Assembly (NCBI RefSeq): GCF_905475345.1
Contig: NC_066600.1
Span: 3,692,001-3,756,000, forward strand
DNA from: Vespula vulgaris
Lineage: Eukaryota > Arthropoda > Insecta > Hymenoptera > Vespidae
Reading direction: 5' to 3'
Length of the DNA stretch: 64,000 nucleotides
Shown here: positions 39,860 to 52,757 of the stretch, in pieces
Layout: every line of letters begins with the position of its first letter
Position numbering within the stretch: position 1 is the stretch's first letter
Translations under genes and position numbers: made by a program
The notes under the pieces: model-generated
What the model was told of the DNA's origin: nothing
Seen by the model: the letters and a program-made list of their open reading frames with translations, nothing else
Database searches by the model: none

Positions 39860-40130
39860 AGTAGTGATGTCCGTTAAACGACTGGTTTGGTTCGTATAGC
39901 GGGATCATCTGGGCCCGCATCTTCACAATTACCGTACTGAGACGTCGAACGAAGCCTGTTTGCTTTCGTAAATCCGTTCACGACGCGGATTTACGACTGT
40001 AGGACAGATCTCATTTTTCCTTTTACTCGTCACCCGAGCGACGCCCAACGTATGTAGTTAGTAACCGGTCCCATCGGTTGATCCCGTTAGTTCATTTCTG
40101 ATGGGTCGAGCATTTAAAGTACGAGAAAGA
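39860..40130. other. GC-richer spacer between proteases A and B
   Basis: A moderate-GC block of about 250 bp in AT-rich DNA. It carries a perfect 10-bp stem hairpin (CGTAAATCCG at 39967-39976 with CGGATTTACG at 39986-39995, 9-nt loop). I see no coding frame and recognise no RNA family. It lies upstream of protease A and downstream of protease B, and could be an enhancer or promoter of A. Confidence 0.4.
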
Positions 40131-40184
40131 ATCTACTTTATGGTTAAATTAAAAAAAATTCTTTTATTTTAATTATGTTGTTTA

Positions 40185-40187
<3 letters not shown>

Positions 40188-40239
<52 letters not shown>
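40188..40239. repeat. (TA)n microsatellite
   Basis: A TA run of about 52 bp downstream of protease B. Confidence 0.95.
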
Positions 40240-40242
<3 letters not shown>

Positions 40243-40549
40243 AATAAAAATTCGTAATCTCTTTTCAATATATCATTCAATAAGAATGAAGTCGAATAGC
40301 ATAACGCAATAATATTTATTACACGAGCGAACTTATATCTACGTAATCTCGTTTTCATGTAAATCTCGTATAGTGATATAACATATTAAATATAAATACA
40401 TAAATAGCATTTTTCAATGGCGTCGAATTAAAAAATATCGACTGTTCTGTTTGATAAGAAACATAAGCGTTTGAATAGTTGTATAACATAAATTTTCGAT
40501 ATAACATAAACTAAGTTGGAAGATCTTGATAAATTTGACAAAATTGAAG

Positions 40550-41884
40550 TCAATTGTTATCGCAGAAGCAACCATCTTTTGAGTTACTTAAGATCCAATC
40601 CAAATAATTGGTAATTCTGGTATAAACACCAGGATATCCTGGTCGAGCACATCCATTTCCCCAAGAGACGATACCAATGATCTCATACCTTTTATCTTCG
40701 CGTTCGGTTATCAATGGTCCACCACTATCACCCTAGAGTAATGATAACCCGTTAAAAACATCTTAAACATTAGTATATGTCGTATACATTATCTATTTTA
40801 TATTATATTTATTATATATTATATTTATATTTATATTATGTCGTATATATTAATCTATTTTGTTTTGTAAGTCAACTTTGTCATTGATATAAAAAATAAT
40901 GTTAATCATTACCTGACAAGAATCCTTCATTCCGTCTGGATATCCTGCGCATAACATATTATCAGAGATCATGCGAGGACTGTAACTGGTGTTTCGACAA
41001 TCCTGTAAGCTCATAACTGGAACTTCGACTTCTTGAAGCAAACAGGATGGCTTGCCTTCTTCTTTAAGAGTACCCCATCCAGCTGCTATCGCTTTCGATC
41101 CAATGTATTCGTTCTCTGGATCATCGATATAATATCACCATATATAGTAAATAAAAAAAAAATTCAACCAATTCGCTAAACTTTCTCCTCGTAGGAAGAA
41201 TCCGATAAAGGAAGCTAACGGATTATAAGGAAAGAGTTAGAGGACAAATTTCAATAGGATTCAATGAAGTATCTAGTCACCGAGTTCGATTACGTCTTAT
41301 CGAAACTAAGAGAAATCTCTTATTACGCAGTTGTAAGCTGATTCGATCGAGAAAGGTACCCGTATACCGACAAATTTATGCGCATTGCGATGCATCCCAT
41401 TGCAATCGTCAGTGCAATATGCAACGAAATGAGGATCAAACAGGTTGCATTCTTTGAATTTACGCAACAATCGATCAGTTAGTTCGAAAGTTTTGAATAT
41501 GTATTTCGATATAATCGTCTTTCGATATAGATATTAAAGTTAGGTAACTTTATCATAACTATGTATGTATTTACCTTTAATAGTTGGTAGACATATCGGA
41601 CGTATCGTATCACTGAAGGGAACTCTGTCGTTAAGTCGAAGAAGTGCGATGTCATTATCAAAGTTGAGGAAACTAAAATCACCGGTTAACACCCTGACGA
41701 CGTATCTTGTTTCCAAACCTTTATCGATACACCTGTCATGTTCACCGAACGTGACCTTGATCATGAACCACATAAACCTGAAAATAAAACTGGAGGGACT
41801 GATCAAATCCGGCGACGAAAAAATAAGGAAAAAGATTATCGTTATCGAGTTGGGTAATTTGTCTAATGTATCTAACTAGATACA

Positions 41885-41929
<45 letters not shown>

Positions 41930-42459
41930 TCATGACCTATGATCATTTGACCATACTTACCCTTTAACGCAATGTGCCGCGGTTAACACATAACGATCGT
42001 TTATCAGAGAACCACCGCAATAAAATTTATTTAAATAGGACAATTTCGCCATCCATGGGAGTTCATTCATTCGTGTCGTTTGACCACCGACGATCCTACT
42101 CTCTTCGTTTCGTAATCCACACGCTAAATCAAATATGAAAAGATAAAAAAAAGGGAATACGACGTAAATTTTATACAAATTAACAATACAAATTACTGAC
42201 AGCAGTAACATGGCGCAGGTGGTTCTTTAGTGTCCGGTGGTTTGTTACCGAAGAGACCAAAGAAGTTTTTCATATTTTCGCCTATTTGTCGCGCCTGAAA
42301 TCATTTAAAGGAAAATGTTTTAATAAAAACAAAATACTATTTATTTTCGAATCGAATAAAATCGAATAAAATCGAATCGAATCGGTTGATACTTACCTGA
42401 CATTCTTTCTGAATTAAAAGAATGACGATGAATCCGAGACACCAAAGAAACTTTTGCAT
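40550..42459 (-). CDS. Secreted trypsin-like serine protease B
   Basis: Six exons: 42459-42397, 42294-42201, 42123-41961, 41777-41575, 41115-40913 and 40732-40550 (302 aa). A signal peptide covers about residues 1-20. The short pro-region ends in CYCSCGLRNEESR, and cleavage after Arg62 would expose IVGG. The triad is His103, Asp149 and Ser245, with Asp239 in the S1 pocket (KDSCQ). The protein ends GCFCDNN, giving a C-terminal CxC pair. The exon 2 donor must be GTCAGT at 42200: it is the only choice that keeps phase and gives the shared CxCxCG motif. The final two exons of the paralogues are fused here into one 183-bp exon, an intron loss. There is no clip domain. Likely secreted into hemolymph or gut lumen; the physiological substrate is not readable. 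Confidence 0.88.
41885..41925. repeat. (TA)n microsatellite in protease B intron
   Basis: A TA run within intron 3 of protease B. Confidence 0.95.
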
Positions 42460-42659
42460 TTTTTTGATAAACTTTTTTACAATATTTTTTTGTTGTTGGT
42501 TCTTTTTTTGTTTTTTTTTTGTTTTTTCTTTTCTTTCTTACGAAGAGAAAATCAAAATGTTTCCGCGCGCGGACGCGCGCGTACTTTCAATCCAAAGGGT
42601 TGATATAAATTTCTTAATGAGAGTATAGAAGGTCACCGCGCGGGGACCGTCAGGAAAAA

Positions 42660-42679
42660 GTCACGGACATGTCCCTGAC
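42660..42679. promoter_or_regulatory. 20-bp near-perfect palindrome upstream of protease B
   Basis: GTCACGGACATGTCCCTGAC is palindromic except for one mismatched pair. Its core GGACATGTCC fits the p53-family half-site RRRCWWGYYY. It lies about 200 bp upstream of the protease B start. A dimeric transcription-factor site is plausible; the p53-type reading is only a motif match. Confidence 0.3.
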
Positions 42680-43106
42680 ACGGAGTTACTATCGCCAGTG
42701 TCCCAGGTAGACTGAGAAATGGCGAGGTCGAAGAAGTAATTGGTATTCGGGGAAAGAAGGAGGGAGGAAGGAGGCCGACTGCCGACTGGTCGCCGACCGG
42801 ACGACACATGATCAGTTCACGTTCATGTTCACGGTCGAGTCACAAAGAACTCTTGTTAACGAACCATCGAATTGATACTATGCAAAATTAGGAATGCAAA
42901 TTTAGTGGTTATTAAAAAGAAGCTATGTGTGTGTAAATATTTTTGTCTTCTCAAAGAAAAGATAATATATCATGTATTGATAACGGAATCTTTCTGCTTT
43001 CTTAAAAATTAAAATTAATTAATAAAAATTCAATTGAATGAATAATTGAACGTTTATCAATTAATCTTAGGTCTAGTTATAAACAGTTTACTGGTTATAT
43101 AAATAA

Positions 43107-43150
<44 letters not shown>

Positions 43151-44110
43151 TTTGTATGTATATATATATATATAATAATTTATAATTCTTATTATTAATT
43201 ATTATTGTCTACTTATATTTTTACACAATTTTTAAACTAACTATAAGTGAGATTACATTTCGTATAGATATATGTATATTACACACACAGGCACACACTT
43301 AGTTAGCTATAAAATATCAAATTTATTCGACTATCTCGGATCGCCATAAACTTTTTCGCCTGTTCACCCTCTGAAATGGCTTATAAACAGGCTTACGAAT
43401 GGGCTGGATCTCTCTCGGGAACCGTATTTCATCGAGGCAACCCAAAAAGCTGCCTCGAAAGGACGTATTATGCAGATTTCTGCGCGTGGAATGGAGGAAG
43501 TTGTTTACGCGACTTCTTTTTGATCTCACTATAAGCGCATGCATACGTAAATACTTTGTACGTCATCCTGTGTCGTTTGTAAGTTACCCTGCGGTACGAA
43601 GTCATTTTATTCGAAATAGGGATGTTTTAACAAGTTCCTATCAAAGTTTAATAAAAAAATCAATTTTTTTCTCAAAATTCGATTTAATATGTATCTATTC
43701 ATCAAGAGTAGAAAATTTAATATGCAAACATGATATTTTATAAATAATTTAATAAATTATATCTTTCTATCGTTAATAATTTTTAACGTCATCGTACAAT
43801 TTGTATCAACGTTATTTCTTTTTCTTATTGTAATCGACACCGAACGATAAGCATTCCGATTCGACAATAAACCGTTATGCGACAGTATTATTCCACGAAC
43901 GTTTGACCACTGTACCGTACGATTCTAACGTAATAAGTACGTGTGAAGTCCACACAGAGAAACTTTTTAAATCGTTCGTCTTTCTACATACGACAGATAA
44001 ATTTGTGTCATTCTACCATCTTTAAAACTTTCCTTGCTTAACTATCATCTCTATCTCGTCAAAATGGAAGCTTCAAAATATTCTGTCGTAATGTAATCGA
44101 GGTAGAATAT
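42680..44110. other. Spacer between proteases B and C
   Basis: A GC-richer purine-biased segment (about 42680-42860) near the B promoter, then AT-rich DNA with (TA)n at 43109-43143. The 43323-43744 region has frames on both strands but no recognisable protein or splice structure. Confidence 0.5.
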
Positions 44111-44111
44111 A

Positions 44112-46144
44112 TTAATTAACACACAGACAGCTTTCCTTTATATTTGTGTTGATCCAGTTTAAATATCTAGTAACTCGAGTATAAACTCCAGGATATCCGG
44201 GTCTACCACAACCAACGCCCCAAGAAACTATACCTAACGAATAAACAATTTCGTAATAAATGAATAAAGCAAATAAATAGATTGTAACTAGGAATTAAAA
44301 AATTTTTTTTTAATATAATTTACCTGCTATTTCCAATCTGTCACCTTCGTGTACAAGAAGAGGTCCACCGCTGTCACCTTGGCAAGAATCCTGAGTACCT
44401 TTGCCAGCACATATCATGTTATTAGTGATCCTATTTGCACGATATTTCATTTTCCGACACTGTGTCAAACTCCATACAGGTACTTGCACTTCATGAACCT
44501 TTCCTGGCAACATACCTCCTTCTGATGTACGTCCCCATCCAATGACAGTTCCTTCTTTGCCAGCAGGATCAGATTCTGAAGAAATAGAAGAAATATGATG
44601 TGATCAGGATACATCTATATTAATTATTATCGTTTTTTAACGCTTTAACAACCGGTTTTCCGAAGGATTAAATATCATTTCTAATCGATCATTATTATTT
44701 TATACGAATAACTTATTATTTTGTTATACATGTATTTTCATAAATATATATATATTAAATAAATAATTTAAATATAATATAAATGTAACAAATATAAATA
44801 TTATATAAACTTCGAATACGTAATTATATTCTATCAGTTTAGCAACATCTATTATTCACTAATTGTGTAATTCTAGATAACCGAATATCGAATAACACGA
44901 ATTTAGCGAAATCATTATTTTACGTTATCGGTTGTTAATGTGTTAAAATCGATAAAATAAATCCAATAATATGAGATACCAGCTTGAGGTAGACAAACAG
45001 GTCTAACAGTTTTGGAAAATTTGACGGGCTTACGAAGCTTTAGCAAAGCCACATCATGATTGTAAGAATTCATATCAAAATTTCGATGACGTATCACGGA
45101 ACTAACTGCCCTCATTATAGCAACACCATCGGTATTTACATATTGATCGTAATCACCGAGTACTACACGAATTTTCGATCGTTTTAAACTGAAAGAAAAT
45201 GAAACACTGAATGTAACGCTATTCGTTCTTTCTGAATAATCATTCATCTATTTTAATACATACTTTCGTACACAGTGAGCAGCTGTAATAACATAATCAT
45301 TGTTAATTAGACTAGCGCCACAATGAAAGCGTCCATCGTAAACCAAGCGAGCGATCCATGGGTATCTGTTTGGTATCGTTGGTCGTCCACCAACGATACG
45401 ATTTTCTTTATTAGTTATACCACATTCTGATAAAAAAAAAAAAGAAAAAAAAACAGTTGGAAATTTTAGGAAAATATACACTTTTCTTCTTTTTTTCTTT
45501 CTTTTTTTTTGGAAAAATTTTTTAATGAAAACGAGTTTTACCACATGTACAATTTCGAAGCTTTTCATCGTCATCGGCACCACCAGTGATATCAATGCCA
45601 AATAATTCATCGAACAGAAATTTGCCAGTACGATTATTAGATTGCTGAAAAAAAAGAAAAAGAAGAAAGAAGAAAGAAAAAAAAAAGAATACGAGGTAAT
45701 ATCTATGCGGGAAGTACGCTCACTTTTCAAAGCGAATTATTGACAGGAACGTGCCAGACGGGGGAAAGTGACAATGATTCGAATTGTAGGTCAAGGTCTA
45801 CCTCGTAAAATCGACATTCACATCGCTAAGCAAAGGTCTTATCCTTATGCGTGTATTACGTATATATACATAATTTGACATAGTTCGATTAATTAATAAA
45901 AATGTAAATTGTATGCTTTACAATTTGAAAAGAAATAATTAATTATCGAAACCGGATAAAAAAATCATCGATAAAGTGATATATTCCGATATTGATATAA
46001 AATAGTTCGATCAAAGGATTCGAAAGAAATACTCACGGTTTTGTTCAACGTCGAAGATTCAAGGTCAAAACTTTTAGCGTATAATTCCTTTAGCATAACG
46101 AGAAGGAGGATCAAGATCTTGAACTTCAACAAACGGAAGTTCAT
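44112..46144 (-). CDS. Secreted trypsin-like serine protease C
   Basis: Six exons: 46144-46037, 45644-45542, 45426-45264, 45188-44980, 44575-44324 and 44233-44112 (318 aa). A hydrophobic signal peptide (about 1-23) precedes a pro-region of about 57 residues containing an acidic GGADDDE segment and ending NCTCECGITNKENR. Cleavage after Arg80 gives IVGG. The triad is His121, Asp170 (NHDVALLK) and Ser263, with Asp257 in the S1 pocket. The C-terminus ESCLCVN carries the CxC pair. The intron that splits GDSGGP from the upstream exon in A, B, D and E is absent, leaving a 252-bp fused exon; protease B lost a different intron. The start is the first in-frame ATG. A possible untranslated upstream exon ends near 46798 at a GTGAGT donor. 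Confidence 0.88.
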
Positions 46145-47603
46145 CTTTTGTAGCACAAAATATTCTTTGGAATATATCCTCTAATTGATTTCTTTTTCAT
46201 CGATCGTACACGTTTAACACTTGACGTTTACTCATGTTCGTCTGAACGATCTCACGTTAGATCGCACGTTTTGTATCTGTTCGTATCCGTTAGTTGATGA
46301 AACACAGGAAAGTAAAGAGATATTTATATATATATACATATATACATAAAGTAGAAAAATATTTCTTTAAAGATTCCCCAAAGGTAAGCAGAAATTGTGA
46401 GATTTGCGATGATCGAGCTCGTTGCAGACGCTTTCACCGTGGCACCAAAAAGACAGTAAACTGGTCGATCAAGGCTCAGCCTGACTCTTTACACTCGCGA
46501 AGAAAGTTCTTCTTCCACTCTATCGATTTGTTGCCACTCTTTCCTCTATTTCATTCAGTATGTGTCGCGTGTCGACTTGTTATTCCTTTTACAAATTTCG
46601 TCACTTTCATATCTTTTTCTCGAACGAAGAAAAAGTTCGTAATCTTCAAACATTGTTCCACTCATTAACAGTCGATATTCCTTCTCTATCTCTCAGTGAT
46701 CTTCTTTTTCTTAGTTTATATTTTCTCTAAGAATTCTACTTTCTTAAGGATTTTACTTTCCATTGGACTATAATTCGAAACAAATAGATAGACTCACCAT
46801 TTTCTTGTCAATAACACTTGGCTCTTACACCGAACTAGACTAGACGAGAACTAATCTTTACAGCTTCGTCTCACGAACACAAATACATCCGTCATAGTCA
46901 CTCTCTACCACCGCCATTTCCCACCTTGATATACACTCGAGACGTTAGACTCATCCTATTGTATCTGGTAACCCCACTCTCGAAATTCGAGACACATTCG
47001 TGTACTACTTTTGATAAATTTCTCTTTCGTAAGGAATGCTTTGGAAACGAATTAACGGGGATATGTTTCTCGTTATCTTACAATGATTAATATTCGTCGA
47101 TATACCGTTCCATCGATCAAATATTCATTCAAACTTTGAATACGAACGATTTGACTTAATCTCTTTGTATAGTAAAATATATATATATATATACATACTT
47201 AGACATAAAATGACGAAGATAATCGCAGTTTATGAAATACTTTCTTGCGTGTTGAGAGTCGTTGAGAATTATTGCGTGCTTATTACGTTCGATACTGCAT
47301 CGTAGACATCGACGATTCTCGATTCGGAAGAATCTCGCGTTCTCGGTAACGGTTCGATGGTTTCACTAACCCACATTTCGCCCGTTGAAAGCAAAACGTT
47401 TCAGACTAGTGACCCGCTTTTTCATTATTGTCGCCTTCACGTCCCTTTCGAAACGTTTCTTCCGCTAAGTTAGAAGTACTTATATCAAAATATGAAAAAG
47501 ATAATCGATATTTTCTTTATAATCTTTATTTAATAAATATCGTTAAGGAAAAGAGACAAGATTGCGTTTTTAAATAATACTATATACATACATACATACA
47601 TAC

Positions 47604-47655
<52 letters not shown>

Positions 47656-47850
47656 TCGACTAGATTTTTATAGTTACATTGGCGTTAGTTAACATATATA
47701 AAATAACAATACTAACAAATTCTACGTTATTCAATAATTTCACGATTCCTAACATTAACTTTTGTATAATTGAGATCAGACGAACGACTAGCTCTTTTGT
47801 AACGCGAGCTGTCCTTTTAAACGTTGCTAAAATATAATCTTGTAAATTAA
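46145..47850. other. Spacer between proteases C and D
   Basis: This holds the protease C promoter and 5' UTR and the 3' flank of protease D. (TA)n and CATA repeats lie at 47581-47654. A minus-strand AATAAA at 47525-47530 is a candidate polyA signal for protease D. Open frames at 46294-46668 and 47660-47893 look spurious; the latter is a different reading frame of the protease D 3' region. Confidence 0.5.
47581..47654. repeat. (CATA)n/(TA)n microsatellite
   Basis: CATA units pass into TA repeats, about 75 bp in all. Confidence 0.9.
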
Positions 47851-47852
47851 TT

Positions 47853-50103
47853 TTAAAGAGAATGCGGAGGTGGACATACACATTCGTTACCAAGATGATC
47901 CTTCAGCCAACCCATGTAATTGTTTAGTTTTGTATATATTCCAGGAAAATTTGGTCTCGCGCAACCACGACCCCAAGATATTATACCTAAACATTTAAAT
48001 ATATGAAAAATACTATTTATATATTTTATTACATTTTTTACTTACCGATTATTTCCAAATGGCCATAAGATCCTTTGACGTGAAGAGGACCTCCACTGTC
48101 ACCCTTCGATTACATATAAGACATGTAAGATTACCTTTCATGTTTCATTTATTTATTTTTTTATTTCTCTTTCTTTTTATTATTTTTTTTTTTTTTTAAT
48201 TAAATTCACTTACGAAACACGCGTCACGTTTCCCATCGAGATATCCAGCGCAAAACATATTATCGGTAAGACGATTCTTTTGATATCCAGCTTGATCACA
48301 TTCTTCCTGAGACAATATTGGAACATTAACTTTACGTAATTCGTCGCTGACCGGTTTATTTTCACCAGTACGTCCCCAACCAACCACAGTAGCCATGGCA
48401 CCAGTATAATCTATGGCTTCTGTAATAAAACAAATTACTTGAAAAATGTATTAATTAATTCTCGAACTTCGAACGTTTACTCACTGTCCTCAGGCAAACA
48501 AGCCGTTCGAACGATACTATCTAACGAAACTGGTCGATCCATTTCTATAATAGCAATGTCATTGTTAAAATTATAAGTATGAAATTCTTCGTGAATAGTT
48601 ACAGATTTTATACGACGAACTATGGCAGTAGAAGCGAGTTTCGTTCGATCACTATCAGCTATCACTAGTTTGATACTCTTCGTCTCGAATCTGAAAATTA
48701 AAAAATTTTATATTACTTTTTCTAAATGATATTTGATTTTTGATTTGTTAGAAATGTTACGCCTACCCTTCCAAGCAATGGGCAGCTGTAAGTATGTGTC
48801 TTCGTGTTATCAAACTTCCAGCGCAATAGAATATACCCTGTTTGCTCATACTAACCAACCAAGGATATTCAAAAACACTGGTTTTGTTTCCACCTACGAT
48901 TCTTGTCTTTCTACCGATCCCGCAAACTGAAATAGCAACATTGAACTTTCTTATAGCTATTTCGAAAAATATTTTTGATTCGTTTATATTTTCTTTCTTT
49001 TTATTTTTCCTTCTTCTTCTTTTTTTCTTTTTTATTTATTTTTTAATTACCACAGTCGTTGCAGACGTTTGGCCTTTTCGACGGGATTTTATTCGATGGA
49101 TCGTAGTCTATGTAAGACATATCGTCTATTATCGATAGACCACTAAAGCCGGTGTTCCTTCCATCGACGTGCATCTGAACGTTCGCTGTAGTAGACAAAG
49201 TGCTTCTATCTTTCTGCAACACCTGCAACGAGAGGAAACGATCTGTCGCATAGATATTAAAATTAATGTTGGAATTCATTATTTTTCTAATGTTAAGTAA
49301 TCAATAAATAGCTTTGACACGTGTTATAATATTTAAGAAACCTATAAACGAGAGGAAACAATTTGTCATATAGATAATGAAATTAATATATTATTACTTG
49401 GAATTTACAATTTTTCTAATATTAAGCAATCAATAAGTATCTTTGACATGTGTTATAATATTTAAGAAACCTATAAACGAGAGGAAACAATCTGTCATAT
49501 AAATAATGAAATTAATGTATTATTACTTGGAATTTGCAATTTTTCTTAATGCTAAATAAACAATAGATTTCTTTGATATTTTTTTATAACAATTAAAAAA
49601 TATTTATTCGAATATTATTATTCGTTTAATTCTAATAGTCGCGTATTTATTAACAAAAAATTATAAAATGTTTAATTTAAAGTGAGGAACTAGAGACCAG
49701 GAGCATGCAATAGTAATATAAATATAGAAGTGGACAGGATGAAATAGAAAGATAGATATATAGATAGATAAAAACTTGGATCGTGTAAATACAAATTGTA
49801 TATCACGTATAATGAATTACAAAGAAAATGTAATAATAAGAATAAAAGAAAAAAAAAGCGTTTCAGCTGATTTAAACGAAATACATCATAATTATAGATA
49901 ACTATCAAGATAGAGAAAGAAAGAACAATACCATTGAAATGATGAAAATGAAAAAGTTGAAAGTAAAAAAAAAAAAAAACAGAAAAAAAGGAAAAAGAAA
50001 AAGAATCTCGTAGATCACTTACCACGCGTGGGAGGGCGTAAACACAAGAGTGTAGAAAAAGCAGGAGCATGATTTTACGTGGTATTATCGCGTGACAATT
50101 CAT
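47853..50103 (-). CDS. Secreted trypsin-like serine protease D
   Basis: Seven exons: 50103-50023, 49222-49051, 48926-48767, 48690-48485, 48419-48214, 48103-48046 and 47986-47853 (338 aa). The signal peptide lies within residues 1-24. The pro-region is the longest of the cluster (about 68 residues) and ends VCNDCVCGIGRKTR; cleavage after Arg93 gives IVGG. The triad is His134, Asp182 (NNDIAIIE) and Ser278, with Asp272 in the S1 pocket. The residue before GDSGGP is Phe275, where the other four have Gln, at a position that lines the substrate entrance. The C-terminus ECVCPPPHSL has the CxC pair plus a short extension. Exon sizes match the paralogues. Intron 1 carries a three-unit tandem repeat abutting the acceptor. 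Confidence 0.88.
49228..49605. repeat. Three-unit 120-129-bp tandem repeat in protease D intron 1
   Basis: The units start at 49228, 49348 and 49477, each opening with 'acgagaggaaac'. Later blocks shared by units are 'aatgaaattaat', 'ttggaatt..caattttt', 'atcaata' and 'gtgttataatatttaagaaacctataa'; the third unit is decayed at its end. The first unit begins only 5 bp upstream of exon 2 in the transcribed direction. Its opening block supplies the acceptor's pyrimidine tract. Confidence 0.85.
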
Positions 50104-52749
50104 AATTATTTCTGATTAAGATCTAGATCGAACGTATATAGTAAATTTACGCGATATATGTTCGGTACGCGTGGATTCGGTGCGTTTCGCGTAGGGCACG
50201 GACTGTGACGCAGTGTTTACGTACTTATGCCAGGTGTGAAAAGGTATTAAAGGTGTCGTCGAAGTTTTGCCGTTTTATACTAAATTATAACTAATGAAGC
50301 ATGGCTGTAAGTGGGGATCGACAGCCTTGAGTGGTGCGTTTGCATTGGCAGATGTTGCATGTGACAGCTTTTAAATCACCCGGTCGGCGTCGTCTCACCT
50401 GCGCACTCACTCATCCTCGACTCTCTTGTTTCGTATGAGACGCGAAAAGGTTTCTACGTAGACGATATGTAAGTAAGTAAGTATGTTGTATGTAAGTATC
50501 TTCGTCTCATCATGACGATGGCGCAATACGACCATCCGACTACCACCGCAAACGATCAATGTCAACCGATCTCTTCTTCTTCTCTCCTCTTCTTTTCCGC
50601 CCTTCTTTCTCAGGGATCCACGAGACTGGATCAATGTCAATTTCGTCAGCGACGACGCCAAGATCGCGAGAAAGTTAACACGAGTTATTCGATTCATCGT
50701 CGGCTGTGAAAACGTCAATCTTATTTTTTTCTCATTTCATTCGATATTTTGTGAATTATTATGTTAATACAATATGGACCTTCTTTTCTTTTTATCAACG
50801 AGGGACACATTTTGGGTATGTAAATCTATGCGACGATATACTTGTATATGTATATATATATTTTTTTCTTTTTTTTATACGCTTTTACTTCTTTATCGTA
50901 TTTGTACTTTTCTTCTTCTCTTTTTATCTCTCTTTTTTTTTATCTCGTTAAGTATCTAAATGGATACTACCGTCAAACGTTTCTTTTCAACCTTCTCCCG
51001 AATTCGGGTCGTCGTTACGTATTATTTCGTTTTAATCCCATTTTCGTAAAATGGAAATTCATATTTCCGTTAAAAGCAATATTCTTGACGATTCATTTTT
51101 CACGATGTTAAAGAAGTGATTCGTACGATGGAAACTATTAGTTAGGACTCGATCTGCAAGTAGATAAAACATTAATTTATGATCAGAACAAATTCAATGG
51201 TTTCCTCAATGATGCAAATTCTGAACGTTGAGAACGATCAAGGGAGAGCGTGGGCATTGGAAATTTCCATCGAAGATAATACTCTTTCATGCATGGTGTA
51301 AATTAGGTGCCTACTTAAACATTGTATAACTTTCCATAAACGGAACTTCGTTATGCATCAGAGAGACGTCTCGTGTTCGTTGATCGCAGTGATTTCACTT
51401 TCACTTGCAAATTGTTTTCTTCTGCGTTCGATAAGCCTGCATTGAAGATAGTAAGGAAAATTAAATGGCCAATTTTGGATTGCGATTCGATTCTCTCAAG
51501 AAAGATCTTTTATATTGCTTTCGTAACGACCAAGATGAAACTTTCTTGCTCGTTAGAACTGTCACACAATGAAAAATAACGACGAAATTTTACGACGGTC
51601 ATAACGGCATTAAACCATTAACCGAAAGATGATTTCAGTCGAGTTTCCCTTGCAACCAACGACTACTACTCATTGAATTCGAATTGAATTACTTCTCCGA
51701 GTATATAGCACGTATCGTTCTCGTGAATATAAGTTTCTGTGTAGGTGCACGTGTCACTCATATCTGAAACATGAAAAGTGAGAAGAAAGTAGACGTAATT
51801 AGTATCTAAATTATGCATAAATTTATTATCGTACGAAGCACCAATGATTTTTTGATGTTATCATCACGTTGAATTAATTAGTTAGACTTGTATAAATGAA
51901 ATTCAGATCATTTTGTTTTATCTCTGTAAATTTCTCGATCTTTGACACAATCTGATCTTACTGAGATGAATGCATTATAAATAAGGCGAGGCTCCCCTGA
52001 TAAATTTAGTTAAACGTTCAAACAATAAAGTAAGGTGTATCGCCCGCATGAGGGTGTTATGACCCACATACCTTGACCCACTGGCATACGTTACAGGTGG
52101 GGCACAGTCATCCGTTCTGACGCATCTTATCTCGAGTACTTTGTTCAAACCAGAGTTCTGATAAGGTAGATTGTACGTTCGCTGCGTCGACCTTCTTGGC
52201 TATCGAAGATTAACGAGCGAGAAAGGACGAAGGCGTGCTCGTTTTTACGCTCGGTCGATCGATCTCGATGTGATCGTTCCATTTCGACGATCGTTTCGTC
52301 TTTTCTTGCTCGTAAAAAACAAAAAAAACAAGAATAGAAGAAAATAAAAGAAAAGACAAAAGAAGAAAAGAAAAGAAAAGAAAAGAAAAGAAAAGAAAAG
52401 GAGAAGAATGTATAGCGGCCTATTTCAGTTAGGTATCCTAATAAAAAGAAAAACAAGGGCAAAAAACAAGGAAAAAAAGGAAAGAAAAAAAACGAGCAGA
52501 GAAACTTGGAGCATTATCGTTGCCATCATCTGGGTCACTCGTCCTTAGATTCTTCTTTTCTTTTTTCTTTTTTATCGTTTTCTTCGCTTAGAGAAATCAT
52601 GAATAAAAACGGCGAATCTTTAACATCTATACTCGACTTTAGCCGGTCCATGGATAGTATCGTATGTACCTGTCCAGTTGTTTGTGCTAAATTTACATAC
52701 GCCTAGCCTAAATTTTCACTCTCCTGCCACTCGTCCATCCACTATTTCG
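50104..52749. other. Shared upstream region of proteases D and E
   Basis: About 2.8 kb separates the divergent starts of protease D (minus) and E (plus). The sequence is of mixed composition with short TAAG repeats near 50470, a purine run of AAAAG units near 52345-52400 and a moderate-GC block at 52020-52300. No coding exon is supported. The arrangement would allow shared control of the two genes. Confidence 0.45.
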
Positions 52750-52757
52750 TATAAATA
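52750..52757 (+). promoter_or_regulatory. TATA box for protease E
   Basis: TATAAATA lies 158 bp upstream of the protease E ATG. A start site near 52780 would give a 5' UTR of about 130 nt. I see no clear initiator consensus. Confidence 0.4.

Noticed and set aside
41565..41879. Plus-strand frames opposite protease B, and similar ones opposite the glycerate-kinase-like gene (30658-31156).
   Set aside because: Antisense shadows of real coding exons.
45965..46156. A start of protease C four codons upstream of the chosen ATG.
   Set aside because: The upstream codon is GTG; the first ATG (46144) gives a good signal peptide.
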